Assembly (NCBI RefSeq): GCF_029633825.1
Contig: NZ_CP090641.1
Span: forward strand, 1,116,001-1,180,000
From: Burkholderia contaminans
GTDB taxonomy: Bacteria > Pseudomonadota > Gammaproteobacteria > Burkholderiales > Burkholderiaceae
Direction of reading: 5' to 3'
DNA: 64,000 nt
A program made the translations under genes and the position numbers. The notes under the pieces were generated by a model. That model saw only the letters and a list, made by a program, of their open reading frames with translations, was not told the origin of the DNA and did no database searches. Shown here in pieces: positions 28,906 through 37,939 of this stretch. Every line of letters begins with the position of its first letter. Position 1 is the stretch's first letter.

Positions 28906-29718
28906 TCATGCGACCTCGTGGAAACCGACGCTGTTGCGGCCGTTCAGGATGTCCTCGAACGCCGCCCCGAAGCCGACGTCGATCAGGCCCGGGCGTCGGC
29001 CGTAGGTCTTCTGCCCCGAATCGTCGACGAAGATCGCCGCCCCCGACGACAGCTGACGGTCGGTCTCCAGCAGTGCGAGCGTGCCGCGCGCGCTGCCGGC
29101 CGACGGGTCGAGCGTCAGCCGCGTGCCGTCCTGCGTGGTGAAATGCCCGCCGACCTCCTCGAACGTCCGGTTGCGCACGACGGACGCGTTGATCTCCTTC
29201 ATGAACAGGAAGTCCGCGTCGGCGCGCTGGCTGGCCACCTTGCGATCGTCGTCCGTGAACGTCTCGCCTACGGCGGCCGCGCCCTGCTCCGCGAAGTCGA
29301 CGGCCTGCTGGTGAAACGCGCGCGTCGCGAGCACGAGGCCCGCGTTCGCATTCAGCGTCGACTCCACCCACGCGCGATCGCTTTCCGTCATCGTCTTCGC
29401 TACGACCTTGATCTGGCCGTTGTCGGTCGTGAAATCGAACTGCGCGTCGGCCAGGTCCGGCCGCTTCGCGATGATCTCGTGCATGCTCGCCGCGAGCTGG
29501 CTCGTGACGTCGCGCAGCTTCGTCGACAGGTTGCCCAGTATCGACATCTGCTTCATGCGCGCCGCCTGCATCGCGTCCGGGTCCAGCGCCCGGATGGTAA
29601 TCGGCGCGTCCTGCGGTTGCCCGGCCGCCGCGTCCGTCTGCTGGCGGCCGTCGAGCGCCGCCTGCTGCGCCATCTGCGCGAGCGAAAGGCCGCTCGCTGC
29701 CGTGACCGAAGTCGTCAT
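28906..29718 (-). CDS. Conserved-looking protein of unknown function
   Basis: A 270-residue soluble protein I do not recognise. No signal peptide or membrane segment is visible. The amino terminus is rich in Ala, Gln and Ser (GLSLAQMAQQAALDGRQQTD), the middle has amphipathic helical stretches (TKLRDVTSQLAASMHEIIA), and the end is FEDILNGRNSVGFHEVA. Codon use is normal for the genome. CTCTC-like ribosome signal (GAGAGAGGGC on its strand) precedes the ATG at 29718. The promoter side is strikingly AT-rich with a TTTGA-based palindrome. It converges on the LolC/E-type gene. Confidence 0.7.
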   Translation of the reverse strand: MTTSVTAASGLSLAQMAQQAALDGRQQTDAAAGQPQDAPITIRALDPDAMQAARMKQMSILGNLSTKLRDVTSQLAASMHEIIAKRPDLADAQFDFTTDNGQIKVVAKTMTESDRAWVESTLNANAGLVLATRAFHQQAVDFAEQGAAAVGETFTDDDRKVASQRADADFLFMKEINASVVRNRTFEEVGGHFTTQDGTRLTLDPSAGSARGTLALLETDRQLSSGAAIFVDDSGQKTYGRRPGLIDVGFGAAFEDILNGRNSVGFHEVA

Positions 29719-30311
29719 GCCCTCTCTCTCCTTTCAATCTGTTTTTTACCGTTTACGGACAGATTTCCCGGAAATTTAGACCGATCGCAGGTCCGTCGCC
29801 TCGCACGCTTAAAAACTTTGTTTGACTCAAACTAAAAAAGTTTGACACCGAGATTTCACTGAGATAAGTTTTGCGCAAGCTTCCGGAAAGCATTCCGGCC
29901 GGCCCCGCCGACTCGCGTCGCGCTTTCCTGCCGTTGCAGCACCGCCGTTCGCACCATCCCCGCCTCATCGCATCGTGCCGTTGCGTTTCATCTGAAACCT
30001 GAAGGAAGATCGGGCATGCACGCATTTGATTCGCACTCCTGTATTCATTTCGCGCCGCCGGACCCACTTCGACCGGGCGGCCCGAATCAGCCGCCGCGCT
30101 GACGCTTTTCCGGTCGGGGCGACGCAGTCGCCCTGACGCTCGCCGGGTTGTGCGATGCGTGACGCGCGTCGACACCGGCCGTGACACCCGGGCATCGCGC
30201 CCGGCGCTTTCGCAGGTGCAGTTCCGTTTCATCCGATGCAGCACCCGGCCGGGCCGCAGGGGGCATATCGCGGGCCGGCCGGTTCCAGACAATCACAAGA
30301 AGAGGTCGACA
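29719..30311. other. 593-bp intergenic region with an AT-rich core
   Basis: The part near the unknown gene (about 29740-29880) is AT-rich, contrasting with the surrounding DNA, and probably holds its promoter. The rest is ordinary G+C-rich sequence leading to the lipoprotein peptidase. No gene of 30 codons or more looks credible here. Confidence 0.5.
29820..29846. promoter_or_regulatory. GTTTGA palindrome with an extra repeat
   Basis: GTTTGACTCAAAC (29820-29832) is a perfect 13-bp palindrome around one central base. A direct copy of GTTTGAC follows at 29840-29846, about two helical turns from the first. The group lies 100-130 bp upstream of the unknown gene at 28906-29718 and could be an operator. 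The binder is unknown. Confidence 0.45.
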
Positions 30312-32264
30312 ATGGACATTCATCGAACCGGATTGCGTCGCGCGTGGCTACCCGCGCTCGTTGCGGCCGCAACGCTCGCCGCGTGCGGCGGCGACGACGG
30401 CGGCAGCGTGGCGGGCGTCTCCGCGCTCGCGCAGGGCAAACAGGAGGAGGCCGCCGCGTCGGCAGCCGACAAGCAACTCGCATCACGCATTTCGCCCTCC
30501 GGCGTCCCGTACGCCAATCAGGCCAGCGGCGGCCGCTACCGGCCCGTGATCACGAACGGCCAGGTGCAGCCGTCGCTGTCGGGCGGCACGATCGAGGAGA
30601 ACGCGTGGGTCGACACGCCGGTCGACTCCGACGGCGACGGCACGCGCGACCGCATCCACGTCCGCATCGTGCGCCCGACCGAAACCGCGAACGGCGCACG
30701 TACGCCCGTCATCGTGCTCGCGAGCCCGTACTACGCGGGCCTCGCCGACAGCCCCGACCACAACGTCGACGTCGAACTCGACGGCACGCCGCATCCGGCC
30801 GCCACGGCGGCCACGGCAGCGACCGGCGCCTCCGCGCGCATCATGGCCGCCGCGCCGCAGGTGCGGATGCTGCAGCAGGTCGAGGCCGCCGCCGCCGGGC
30901 GCTCGTGGATCGAGGGCTACTTCATCCCGCGCGGCTTCACGATCGTCTACGCGGATTCGCTCGGTACTGCCGGGTCGGACGGCTGCCCGACGATCCTCAC
31001 GCGCGACGAATCGGTCGCGATGGCATCGGTGATCCGCTGGCTCGGCCGCGACGCAACCGCGAAGGACGCGAACGGCAAGGCGGTCGTCGCGAACTGGTCG
31101 ACGGGCCACGTCGGCATGTACGGCGTGTCGTACGACGGCACGCTGCCGAAGATGGTCGCGAGCCTGCGCACGCGCGGGCTCGACGCGATCGTGCCGGTCG
31201 CCGGGCTGACCAACATGTACGGCTACTACCGCTCGGGCGGGCTCGTGCGTGCGCCGGAGGGCTATCAGGGCGAGGACGTCGACGTGTACATCAAGGCGCT
31301 GCTGACGAACGCGCATCCGGAGCGCTGCACGCACCTGATCGACGAAGCGCTGCAGCAGGAAGACCGCAAGACCGGCGACTATTCGCCGTTCTGGGCCGCG
31401 CGCGATATTCCCACCGCGTACGCGGTCGCGCCGGCGCTCGTCGCGCAAGGGCTCACCGACGACAACGTGCGGGTCGACCAGTCGACGCTGTGGCATCTCG
31501 CGATGCGGCGCCAGGGCGTGCCGACGCAGCTGTGGCTGCATCGCCTGAAGCACACCGACCCGACCCGCGTGCCGGCGATGGCCGATGCGTGGACGGCGGA
31601 AGTGAACCGCTGGTTCACGCGCTACCTGATCGGTTTCGACAACGGCGTCGAACGCGATCCGCGCGCGGTGATCGAGCAGGCGGACGGCACGCTGCTGAAG
31701 GAAGCGGACTGGGCCGCGCGCCACGCCACGCCGGTCACGTACTTCGCGGGCGGCGACGGCGCAGGCACCGGCACGCTGCTGCGGCTGCCGAGCGGCGGCC
31801 CGCTCGCGCGCTTCACCGACGATGCGCGCATTCCCGCGCTCACGCTGGCGAACGCACCGACGGGCGAGAACCGCAGCCGGTTCGAAACCGCGCCGCTCAC
31901 GGCCGCGACACGCCTGTCCGGTTCCGCGACCGCGCGCGTCAGGCTGACCTTCACGGCCGTGGCCAACGTGACGGCCCTGCTGGTCGATCGCGCGCCGGAC
32001 GGCACGGCCACGATCGTCACGCGCGCGTGGACCGATCCGCGCAACCGCGTGTCGGAGTGGGTCTCGCAGCCGGTTCTGCCCGGGATGCCGTACGACCTGA
32101 AGCTGACGTTCATGCCGCGTGACTACAAGCTGGAAGCCGGCCACCGGCTGGGGCTCGTCGTGATGTCGAGCGACAACGAGGCCACGTTGCGGCCGACGCC
32201 GGGCACCGGGCTGACGCTTGACCCGGCCGGCACGTCGGTGACGGTGCCGTTGACGGCGTCCTGA
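30312..32264 (+). CDS. Lipoprotein Xaa-Pro dipeptidyl-peptidase (S15/CocE family)
   Basis: A 650-residue secreted hydrolase. It starts at ATG 30312; the open frame further upstream has no ribosome site. A lipobox LAAC (about residue 26) marks it as a lipoprotein. The hydrolase domain has FTIVYADSLGTAGSDG and the nucleophile Ser273 in GVSYDG, followed by the carboxy-terminal jelly-roll typical of PepX and cocaine esterase. These enzymes release X-Pro dipeptides or cleave esters. Tandem Ala-Thr-Ala runs near residue 165 are unusual. A strong hairpin follows the stop. Confidence 0.88.
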   Translation: MDIHRTGLRRAWLPALVAAATLAACGGDDGGSVAGVSALAQGKQEEAAASAADKQLASRISPSGVPYANQASGGRYRPVITNGQVQPSLSGGTIEENAWVDTPVDSDGDGTRDRIHVRIVRPTETANGARTPVIVLASPYYAGLADSPDHNVDVELDGTPHPAATAATAATGASARIMAAAPQVRMLQQVEAAAAGRSWIEGYFIPRGFTIVYADSLGTAGSDGCPTILTRDESVAMASVIRWLGRDATAKDANGKAVVANWSTGHVGMYGVSYDGTLPKMVASLRTRGLDAIVPVAGLTNMYGYYRSGGLVRAPEGYQGEDVDVYIKALLTNAHPERCTHLIDEALQQEDRKTGDYSPFWAARDIPTAYAVAPALVAQGLTDDNVRVDQSTLWHLAMRRQGVPTQLWLHRLKHTDPTRVPAMADAWTAEVNRWFTRYLIGFDNGVERDPRAVIEQADGTLLKEADWAARHATPVTYFAGGDGAGTGTLLRLPSGGPLARFTDDARIPALTLANAPTGENRSRFETAPLTAATRLSGSATARVRLTFTAVANVTALLVDRAPDGTATIVTRAWTDPRNRVSEWVSQPVLPGMPYDLKLTFMPRDYKLEAGHRLGLVVMSSDNEATLRPTPGTGLTLDPAGTSVTVPLTAS

Positions 32265-32285
32265 ACGGCGGCGTGACCGTCCTGA

Positions 32286-32327
32286 AGCGATCCCGGGACG
32301 CCAGTGCACCGGCGTCCCGGGATCGCT
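32286..32327 (+). terminator. Hairpin terminator after the S15 peptidase gene
   Basis: A perfect 17-bp inverted repeat (AGCGATCCCGGGACGCC and its complement) with an eight-base loop lies 21 bp past the stop codon. The following bases are only mildly T-rich, so termination strength is uncertain. Confidence 0.8.
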
Positions 32328-32453
32328 CCATTCATTCGCTTCCATTTCCCGATTCTTATCGAAACAGAAGCAACGACTCTTTAAAACAACAATTCCACGC
32401 TTCATCAATCAATTGCATTATTGAATCGAAATCGGAAACAATCTGATATCGCT

Positions 32454-32481
32454 TGACATCGATTCCCCGCCGGCTAGATTT
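32454..32481 (+). promoter_or_regulatory. Sigma-70 promoter of the terpene operon
   Basis: TTGACA (32454-32459) and TAGATT (32476-32481) are separated by 16 bp, inside a stretch much more AT-rich than its surroundings. The predicted start is about 38 bp before the methyltransferase ATG. No operator could be named. Confidence 0.6.
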
Positions 32482-32525
32482 AAAAGTCAATAATCCGGAC
32501 ATTTGTAGCCGGTCGCTGCGGGGGC

Positions 32526-33491
32526 ATGGCAATGAACAACCTGGTTACCAGCAAAACCGTCGCATCCGCGTCGTCATTGAACGATCGGCGTCGCCAGCCA
32601 TTCGCGGCCGTTCGAGGCCAACTGCAAAACGATTACGAATCGCGGGTCATGGAGGCCTACCAGGACGATCCGGCGCAGTGGAGCAAGGCGATTGGCGATC
32701 GCCTCTGGTTCCAGTTCGGCGTCTATGACGATCCCCAGTCGCCCAGGCCGGCCGACCTCGACGAATCGGGCCTCAGGTATTTCGAACGGCAACTGAAGAT
32801 CGCCGGCCTGGACACGCCCGGGCGCCAGCCGATCAACCGGATACTCGACATCGGATGCGGCTGGGGAACGGTGCTGCGCGATCTGTCCGAGCGGTTTCCC
32901 GGCTGTCATCGCCTGGACGGCATCAACATCAGCGATCGCCAGCTCGAATACTGCGCCGAAGTCAACGCCGCGCGCGGCGTCTCCGACAGGATCAACCTGT
33001 TCCGGTGCAATGCACTGGACATCGACCTGCTGCCGGACTTCGACGTGCCCTACGACCTCGCGATCATGCGCGGCGTGATCTCCCATTTCCCCTATGATCT
33101 CTTCGAGATCGTGATGGCCAAGTTGCGCCGGCGGCTGGCCGCAAACGGGACGGTCATCGTTTCGGATAACTTATATAACGTCGACCTCTCCGAATACCGT
33201 TCCGATACGCCCGACCTGGTCGACAGGCTCGCGTGCAAGTATCGCAAGACGCCCGCATACCTGCGCCAGGTGTTCGAGCAAAGCGGCTTCCGCGTCCACG
33301 ACATGCAGGTCCTGCCGAACCGGACGGACGCGACGCGATGGCTGCTGGACGTTCAGGACAACATCGAGCGCCATTTCCCGACGGGCGCGGTCGGCGCGCT
33401 GGAAGAACTCCGCGTGATGTGCGAAAGCCTGGCCGTCGCCATCGTCAAGCGTCAGGTTTCCATCTACAGCTTCGTGCTCAAGCACGGTTGA
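32526..33491 (+). CDS. SAM methyltransferase of a C16-type terpene cluster (SodC-like)
   Basis: A 321-residue class I methyltransferase. The SAM-binding motif I is ILDIGCGWGTVL (about 106-117), followed by an acidic motif (LDGINISDRQLEYC) and post-motif VIVSDNLYNVD. The order and the linked terpene synthase fit prenyl diphosphate C-methyltransferases: farnesyl diphosphate methyltransferase/cyclase (SodC of the Serratia sodorifen pathway) or geranyl diphosphate 2-C-methyltransferase. It begins a two-gene operon, 48 bp before the synthase. ATG 32526 and ATG 32532 are both possible starts. Which prenyl chain it methylates cannot be read directly. Confidence 0.75.
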   Translation: MAMNNLVTSKTVASASSLNDRRRQPFAAVRGQLQNDYESRVMEAYQDDPAQWSKAIGDRLWFQFGVYDDPQSPRPADLDESGLRYFERQLKIAGLDTPGRQPINRILDIGCGWGTVLRDLSERFPGCHRLDGINISDRQLEYCAEVNAARGVSDRINLFRCNALDIDLLPDFDVPYDLAIMRGVISHFPYDLFEIVMAKLRRRLAANGTVIVSDNLYNVDLSEYRSDTPDLVDRLACKYRKTPAYLRQVFEQSGFRVHDMQVLPNRTDATRWLLDVQDNIERHFPTGAVGALEELRVMCESLAVAIVKRQVSIYSFVLKHG

Positions 33492-33539
33492 CGAAGGCCA
33501 CCCGTCCCGGCCGCCGGACATCCAGCCCGAGATCCCGCC

Positions 33540-34643
33540 ATGACAGATATTCCCAACTTCGTTCGCAACCTGCCGGGCCTGCCGAAGCCCGGGGAAAAGA
33601 TCTTCCATCCGGATTTCCATCTGCAACTGAAACCCATGTGGCATCCGCTCCATGACGAGGCGGAACGCCGGATCGCGCTCACGGACAGCCCGTACATCCT
33701 CGCCTACTACGGCAGCCAGAAGGCCGTCGAACATTATCTGGCGCAAAGCATGCCGTCATTCGGCGGGCTGTGCTATCCGCACACGCTGAACGACAGGATC
33801 TACGATCTGGAACGGATGATGAGCATCACCACGCTGATCGACGACACCATCACCAACCCCGCGATGCTGGATCAGGCGCAACAGCGCTCGACATTGCGCC
33901 AGCACTACTTCGATGCAATCGCCGGCATTCGCCCGCCCGACACCGCGCCCATCGCGCAATTGCTGTACGAGGGGCTGCTGCCCGTCAAGGCGCATCTGGC
34001 GTCGAAACCGCGTGTCTGGAAACGCATGGAGGACGCGCTGCATACGTTGATCGTCCGGCAGACGGATCCGCTGGCGTTGAAGATGGACGAACTCACGTTC
34101 GATGCCTACCTGGAGATGCGGCGCATCGACAACTACGGGGAATGGGCGGCCATCATGACGGAGTACGCGATCGACGTCGACATGACCGAGCACCTGGTGG
34201 CCGACCGCTCGCTGGCGGAAATGAGAACGGCCGCCATCGATTCGATTACGCTGGTCAACGACCCGTATTCATTCCGAAAGGAAATTCATATCGCCGATTC
34301 GGTCAACTCGGTCTGGCTGCTGATGTACCGGGAGGGCCTGAAACTCCAGGACGCGCTGAACAAGCTGGCAACGCTGGTGGCCGAGAACGAGCGCAACCTG
34401 ATGGCCGCGCGCGACCGCGTCCTTGCCGGCCCGCTCGGGAATCGGGCGGATGTGCGCGCCTACGTGACGGAGCTCGAGCATCTGGCGTCCGGCAACGCGG
34501 AATTTCACGCGATCAGCACGCGCTACCACGGCCGGGATTTCAAGGGGAAACGGTTCATTTCCGGCGAGGTGACCATTCGGGCGCTACCCTCGACGGATGA
34601 AGTCGCCGCGGCCGATCTGGCCGGTATCCGTCCCGCGAATTGA
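33540..34643 (+). CDS. Class I terpene synthase, probable non-canonical (methylated) substrate
   Basis: A 367-residue all-alpha terpene synthase. The first metal motif is Asp101-Asp102 in LIDDTITN, a reduced form of DDxxD. The second, the NSE triad, is complete: Asn240, Ser244 and Glu248 in NDPYSFRKE. These bind three magnesium ions and ionise the prenyl diphosphate. There is no proline-rich extension as in 2-methylisoborneol synthases. The partner methyltransferase upstream implies a C-methylated substrate, so the product is likely a C16 (or C11) volatile. It shares the operon of 32526-33491. No prenyl transferase or DXS/IDI gene is nearby. Confidence 0.82.
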   Translation: MTDIPNFVRNLPGLPKPGEKIFHPDFHLQLKPMWHPLHDEAERRIALTDSPYILAYYGSQKAVEHYLAQSMPSFGGLCYPHTLNDRIYDLERMMSITTLIDDTITNPAMLDQAQQRSTLRQHYFDAIAGIRPPDTAPIAQLLYEGLLPVKAHLASKPRVWKRMEDALHTLIVRQTDPLALKMDELTFDAYLEMRRIDNYGEWAAIMTEYAIDVDMTEHLVADRSLAEMRTAAIDSITLVNDPYSFRKEIHIADSVNSVWLLMYREGLKLQDALNKLATLVAENERNLMAARDRVLAGPLGNRADVRAYVTELEHLASGNAEFHAISTRYHGRDFKGKRFISGEVTIRALPSTDEVAAADLAGIRPAN

Positions 34644-34703
34644 GGCAACCGGATCGGCGACGCAAACGCATCGATTCTGTCGAAACAACGGCAACAGACT
34701 CGC

Positions 34704-34734
34704 TGCGGCAGAAAAAACCGCCGTGCCTGCCGCA
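34704..34734. terminator. Possible shared terminator between convergent genes
   Basis: TGCGGCAG (34704-34711) and its complement (34727-34734) frame a 15-base loop between the convergent terpene synthase and dehydrogenase genes. The loop carries six A's (T's on the minus strand) but no T-tail follows, so this is a weak candidate. Confidence 0.35.
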
Positions 34735-34744
34735 CGAGCGGCCC

Positions 34745-35674
34745 TCACACCGGCGTCAGCACCGGCTGCCCTGAAAAGTGCCGCTCGGCATTGTCGATGA
34801 ACTGCCGCACCGACCGATCGAGCGCCTCGGGCGACCAGCCACCCATGTGCGGCGTCAGCACGACGCTGTCGAGATCCGTCAGCGCGCGCGGCGGCTCGGG
34901 TTCGCCTTCGTACACGTCGAGCCCCGCACCCGCGATGCGTCCTTCACGCAACGCCTCCGCCAAAGCAGCCGTATCGACAACACTGCCGCGTGACACGTTG
35001 ACGACGAACCCGCCGGGGCCGAGCGCATCGAGCACCGCGCGATCGATCAGATGCCGTGTGCCCGCGCCGCCCGGTGTCGCGACGATCAGGAAATCGGCCC
35101 ACTGCGCGAGCGCGTCGACGCGGTCGAAATAGCGATAAGGGACCTTCTTCTCCGAACGATTGTGATAACCGATCTCAATGTCGAAGCCGGCCGCGCGGCG
35201 CGCGCACTTCTCGCCGATCTTGCCGAGCCCGACGATGCCGAGCTTCTTGCCCGACACGTTCGGCGGCATCGCCAGGCCGTCGCGCCACACGCCCGCACGG
35301 GTTTTCGCATCGAGCTGCACGACGTTGCGCACCACCGCGAGCAGCAGCGCGAACGCGTGATCGGCCACGCAATCGTCGTTGGTGCCGGCGCCCGTGACCA
35401 CGGTCACGCCGCGCGCCTTGGCGTGCGTCACGTCGATGTGCTCGTACCCGGCGCCGAGCGCGCTGACGAACGTGAGTTGCGGAAGACGATCGATCTCGGC
35501 GGCGGTGAGCCCCGTGCTGCCGTTGGTCAGCACCGCGCGTATGGCGCCGCCGTGTTCGGCGATCGCGCGTTCGCGCTCTTCGGATGTGGGGGCGTAGCGC
35601 ACGTCGAACGACGCGGCGATCTCGCGATGCGCGTCGCCGCGCAATGCGATGAGAACCAGCAACTCGGGCTTCAT
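34745..35674 (-). CDS. D-2-hydroxyacid dehydrogenase (GhrB-like)
   Basis: A 309-residue NAD(P)-dependent dehydrogenase reducing 2-oxoacids such as glyoxylate or hydroxypyruvate. The start at 35674 (MKPELLVLIA) is preferred over the longer open frame because the family begins here. The Rossmann motif is GIVGLGKIG; the catalytic Arg lies in VNVSRGSVVD, Glu in YEGEPEPP and His in LTPHMGGWS. It stands alone on the minus strand, convergent with the terpene operon and divergent from the osmolyte importer. The precise substrate is not evident. Confidence 0.92.
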   Translation of the reverse strand: MKPELLVLIALRGDAHREIAASFDVRYAPTSEERERAIAEHGGAIRAVLTNGSTGLTAAEIDRLPQLTFVSALGAGYEHIDVTHAKARGVTVVTGAGTNDDCVADHAFALLLAVVRNVVQLDAKTRAGVWRDGLAMPPNVSGKKLGIVGLGKIGEKCARRAAGFDIEIGYHNRSEKKVPYRYFDRVDALAQWADFLIVATPGGAGTRHLIDRAVLDALGPGGFVVNVSRGSVVDTAALAEALREGRIAGAGLDVYEGEPEPPRALTDLDSVVLTPHMGGWSPEALDRSVRQFIDNAERHFSGQPVLTPV

Positions 35675-35840
35675 GTCAGGAAGTGTCGGCAAGGCGGGAA
35701 CGGATTCAGTGTAACAAGCCTGCAACACGGATGCGGGTAATCCCCACACGGGCTGTGGGCACGCCGCCGCATGCGGTTTGCCAAAGCCGGCTCAGTCAAG
35801 TAACTTTCGGCGTACGCCCCCGTCCTGGAGATTGGCCCGT

Positions 35841-36764
35841 ATGAAGCTCGCCCTGCCCGCCCGGATCCTGGGCCTCGCGCTCGCCGCTACCCTCGTCGCG
35901 CCCGCTGCGCATGCCGACACGCCCGTCGTGGTGTCGTCGAAGATCGACACCGAAGGCAACCTGCTCGGCAACCTCATCGCGCAGGTGCTGAAGGCGCACG
36001 GTATCCCCGTCACCGAAAAGATCGCGCTCGGCACCACGCCGATCGTGCGCAAGGCGCTCACGAGCGGCGAAATCGACGTCTACCCCGAATACACCGGCAA
36101 TGCCGCGTTTTTCTTCAACAAGGCGGACGATCCGCTGTGGAAGAACGCGAGCCAGGGTTACGACACCGCGAAGCAACTCGACTACGCGGCGAACCATCTC
36201 GTCTGGCTCACCCCGGCGCCCGCGAACAACACGTGGGGCGTCGCCGTGCTCGCACCGGTCGCGCAATCGCAGCACCTGAAGACCTTCTCCGATTTCGGCA
36301 AGTGGATCGCCGGCGGCGGCAAGGTGAAGCTCGCGGCGTCGGCCGAATTCGTGAACAGCGCGTCCGCCCTGCCGTCGTTCGAGAAAGCATACGGCTTCAA
36401 GCTGAAGCCCGACCAGCTCGTGGTGCTGTCCGGCGGCGACACGGCCGCAACCATCAAGGCTGCCGCGAACCAGACCGACGGCGTGAATGCCGCGATGGTC
36501 TACGGCACCGACGGCGGCATCGCGTCGAGCGGCCTCGCGGTGCTCGACGACGACAAGCACGTGCAGCCCGTCTACGCGCCCGCACCGGTGATCCGCGAAG
36601 CCGTGCTGAAAGCGCACCCGCAGATCGCCGACTACCTGAAGCCGGTGTTCGCGAGCCTCGACCTGAAGACGCTGCAGTCACTGAACGCGCGCATCCAGAT
36701 CAACGGCGAACCGGCCGCCGGTGTCGCGAAAAGCTACCTGAAATCGAAGGGCTTCGTTAAATGA
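35841..36764 (+). CDS. Quaternary-ammonium ABC importer, substrate-binding protein (OsmF-like)
   Basis: A 307-residue periplasmic binding protein with signal peptide (to AAHA). It has the OpuAC-family pattern: IDTEGNLLGNLIAQVL, then DVYPEYTGNAAFFF, then NAAMVYGTDGGIASSGL. It is the first of four genes joined by ATGA overlaps in the order binding protein, permease, ATPase, permease, as in the E. coli osmF-yehYXW set. That system has a low-affinity role for glycine betaine. CTGGAG lies ten bases before the ATG. Confidence 0.85.
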   Translation: MKLALPARILGLALAATLVAPAAHADTPVVVSSKIDTEGNLLGNLIAQVLKAHGIPVTEKIALGTTPIVRKALTSGEIDVYPEYTGNAAFFFNKADDPLWKNASQGYDTAKQLDYAANHLVWLTPAPANNTWGVAVLAPVAQSQHLKTFSDFGKWIAGGGKVKLAASAEFVNSASALPSFEKAYGFKLKPDQLVVLSGGDTAATIKAAANQTDGVNAAMVYGTDGGIASSGLAVLDDDKHVQPVYAPAPVIREAVLKAHPQIADYLKPVFASLDLKTLQSLNARIQINGEPAAGVAKSYLKSKGFVK

Positions 36765-37939
36765 CGGGTCGCGCGGCGGCGTCCGCGCGGCGCATCACGG
36801 CGGACAAGGTCGGCATCCTGATCGGGGTCCTGACGATCGTCGCCGTGCTCGGCCTGCCGTTCGCGGTGCTGCGGCCGAACCGCATCGCCGCCGGCACCGA
36901 CCTGTCGGTGTTCACCGCGCTGCCGGCCCTGCAGGGCGCCGGGCTCGCCGCGCTGTGGATCGTCGGCGCGCTGTGGGCGATGACCGCGAGCCGCCCCACG
37001 TGGCGCCTCTTGGCCGGCTGCGCGTGGCTCGCCACGCTCGCGTACGCGGTCGGCGCGGCCGCGACGCACGTCGTCGCACCGGACGACACGCTCGCCCGCG
37101 TGTCGCCCTCCTCCGGCGTCTGGCTGCTGCTGTTCGCGTGGGCCGTGCTCGTCGCGGATGCGCTCGCGCGCCTCGCATTCGGCCCGTGGCGGCGTCTCGC
37201 CGCGCTCGTCGTCGCGATAGCGGCGATTTCGGTGCCGCTCGCGAGCGGCTGGTGGGACGGCCTGTCCGTGATGCGCGAATACGCGGTGCGCAGCGACGAC
37301 TTCTGGATCGAGGCGATCCGGCACGTGTCGCTCACCGGTGCCTCGGTGGCTGCCGCGCTCGTCGCGGGCGTGCCGCTCGGCATCGCCTGCGCGCGCATCG
37401 CGGCGGTGCGTACCGTCGCGATGCCCGTGCTCAATATCGTGCAGACGATCCCCAGCATCGCGATGTACGGGCTGATGATGGCGCCGCTCGGTTTGCTCGC
37501 CGCGCACGTGCCGCTCGCGGCCGCGCTCGGCATCCGCGGCATCGGCGTGGCGCCTGCCGTGCTCGCGCTGTTCCTGTATTCGCTGCTGCCGATCGCGTCG
37601 AGCGTCGTGGTCGGGCTCGGCCAGGTGCCGCCGCACGTGACCGAAGCGGCGCGCGCGATGGGCATGACGCGCGTGCAGCGGTTGCTGCGCGTCGATCTCG
37701 TGCTCGCGCTGCCGGTGATCCTGAGCGGCGTGCGCATCGTGCTCGTGCAGAACATCGGATTGACCGCGGTCGCCGCGCTGATCGGCGGCGGCGGCTTCGG
37801 CACCTTCATCTTCCAGGGGATCGGGCAGTCGGCCGCCGATCTCGTGCTGCTCGGCGCGATCCCGACGATCGCGCTCGCGCTGGTGGCGGCCGTCATATTC
37901 GAAGCCGCGACCACGCTCGCGAAGGGGCGTGCAGGATGA
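36761..37939 (+). CDS. Osmolyte ABC importer permease (YehY-like)
   Basis: A 392-residue permease overlapping the binding-protein gene by four bases. Four or five hydrophobic segments precede the typical binding-protein-dependent permease domain, with the EAA loop at EAARAMGMTRVQRLLRVDLV. The extended amino terminus distinguishes YehY from ordinary OpuCB permeases and matches its usual length. It forms the channel with the second permease at 38871-39638. Confidence 0.88.
   Translation: MTGRAAASARRITADKVGILIGVLTIVAVLGLPFAVLRPNRIAAGTDLSVFTALPALQGAGLAALWIVGALWAMTASRPTWRLLAGCAWLATLAYAVGAAATHVVAPDDTLARVSPSSGVWLLLFAWAVLVADALARLAFGPWRRLAALVVAIAAISVPLASGWWDGLSVMREYAVRSDDFWIEAIRHVSLTGASVAAALVAGVPLGIACARIAAVRTVAMPVLNIVQTIPSIAMYGLMMAPLGLLAAHVPLAAALGIRGIGVAPAVLALFLYSLLPIASSVVVGLGQVPPHVTEAARAMGMTRVQRLLRVDLVLALPVILSGVRIVLVQNIGLTAVAALIGGGGFGTFIFQGIGQSAADLVLLGAIPTIALALVAAVIFEAATTLAKGRAG

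Noticed and set aside
21123..29141. Plus-strand open frame of over 2600 codons
   Set aside because: Antisense to pbpC, the alpha-2-macroglobulin gene and others. Its translation is Arg/His/Val-rich with no domains, a G+C third-position artefact.
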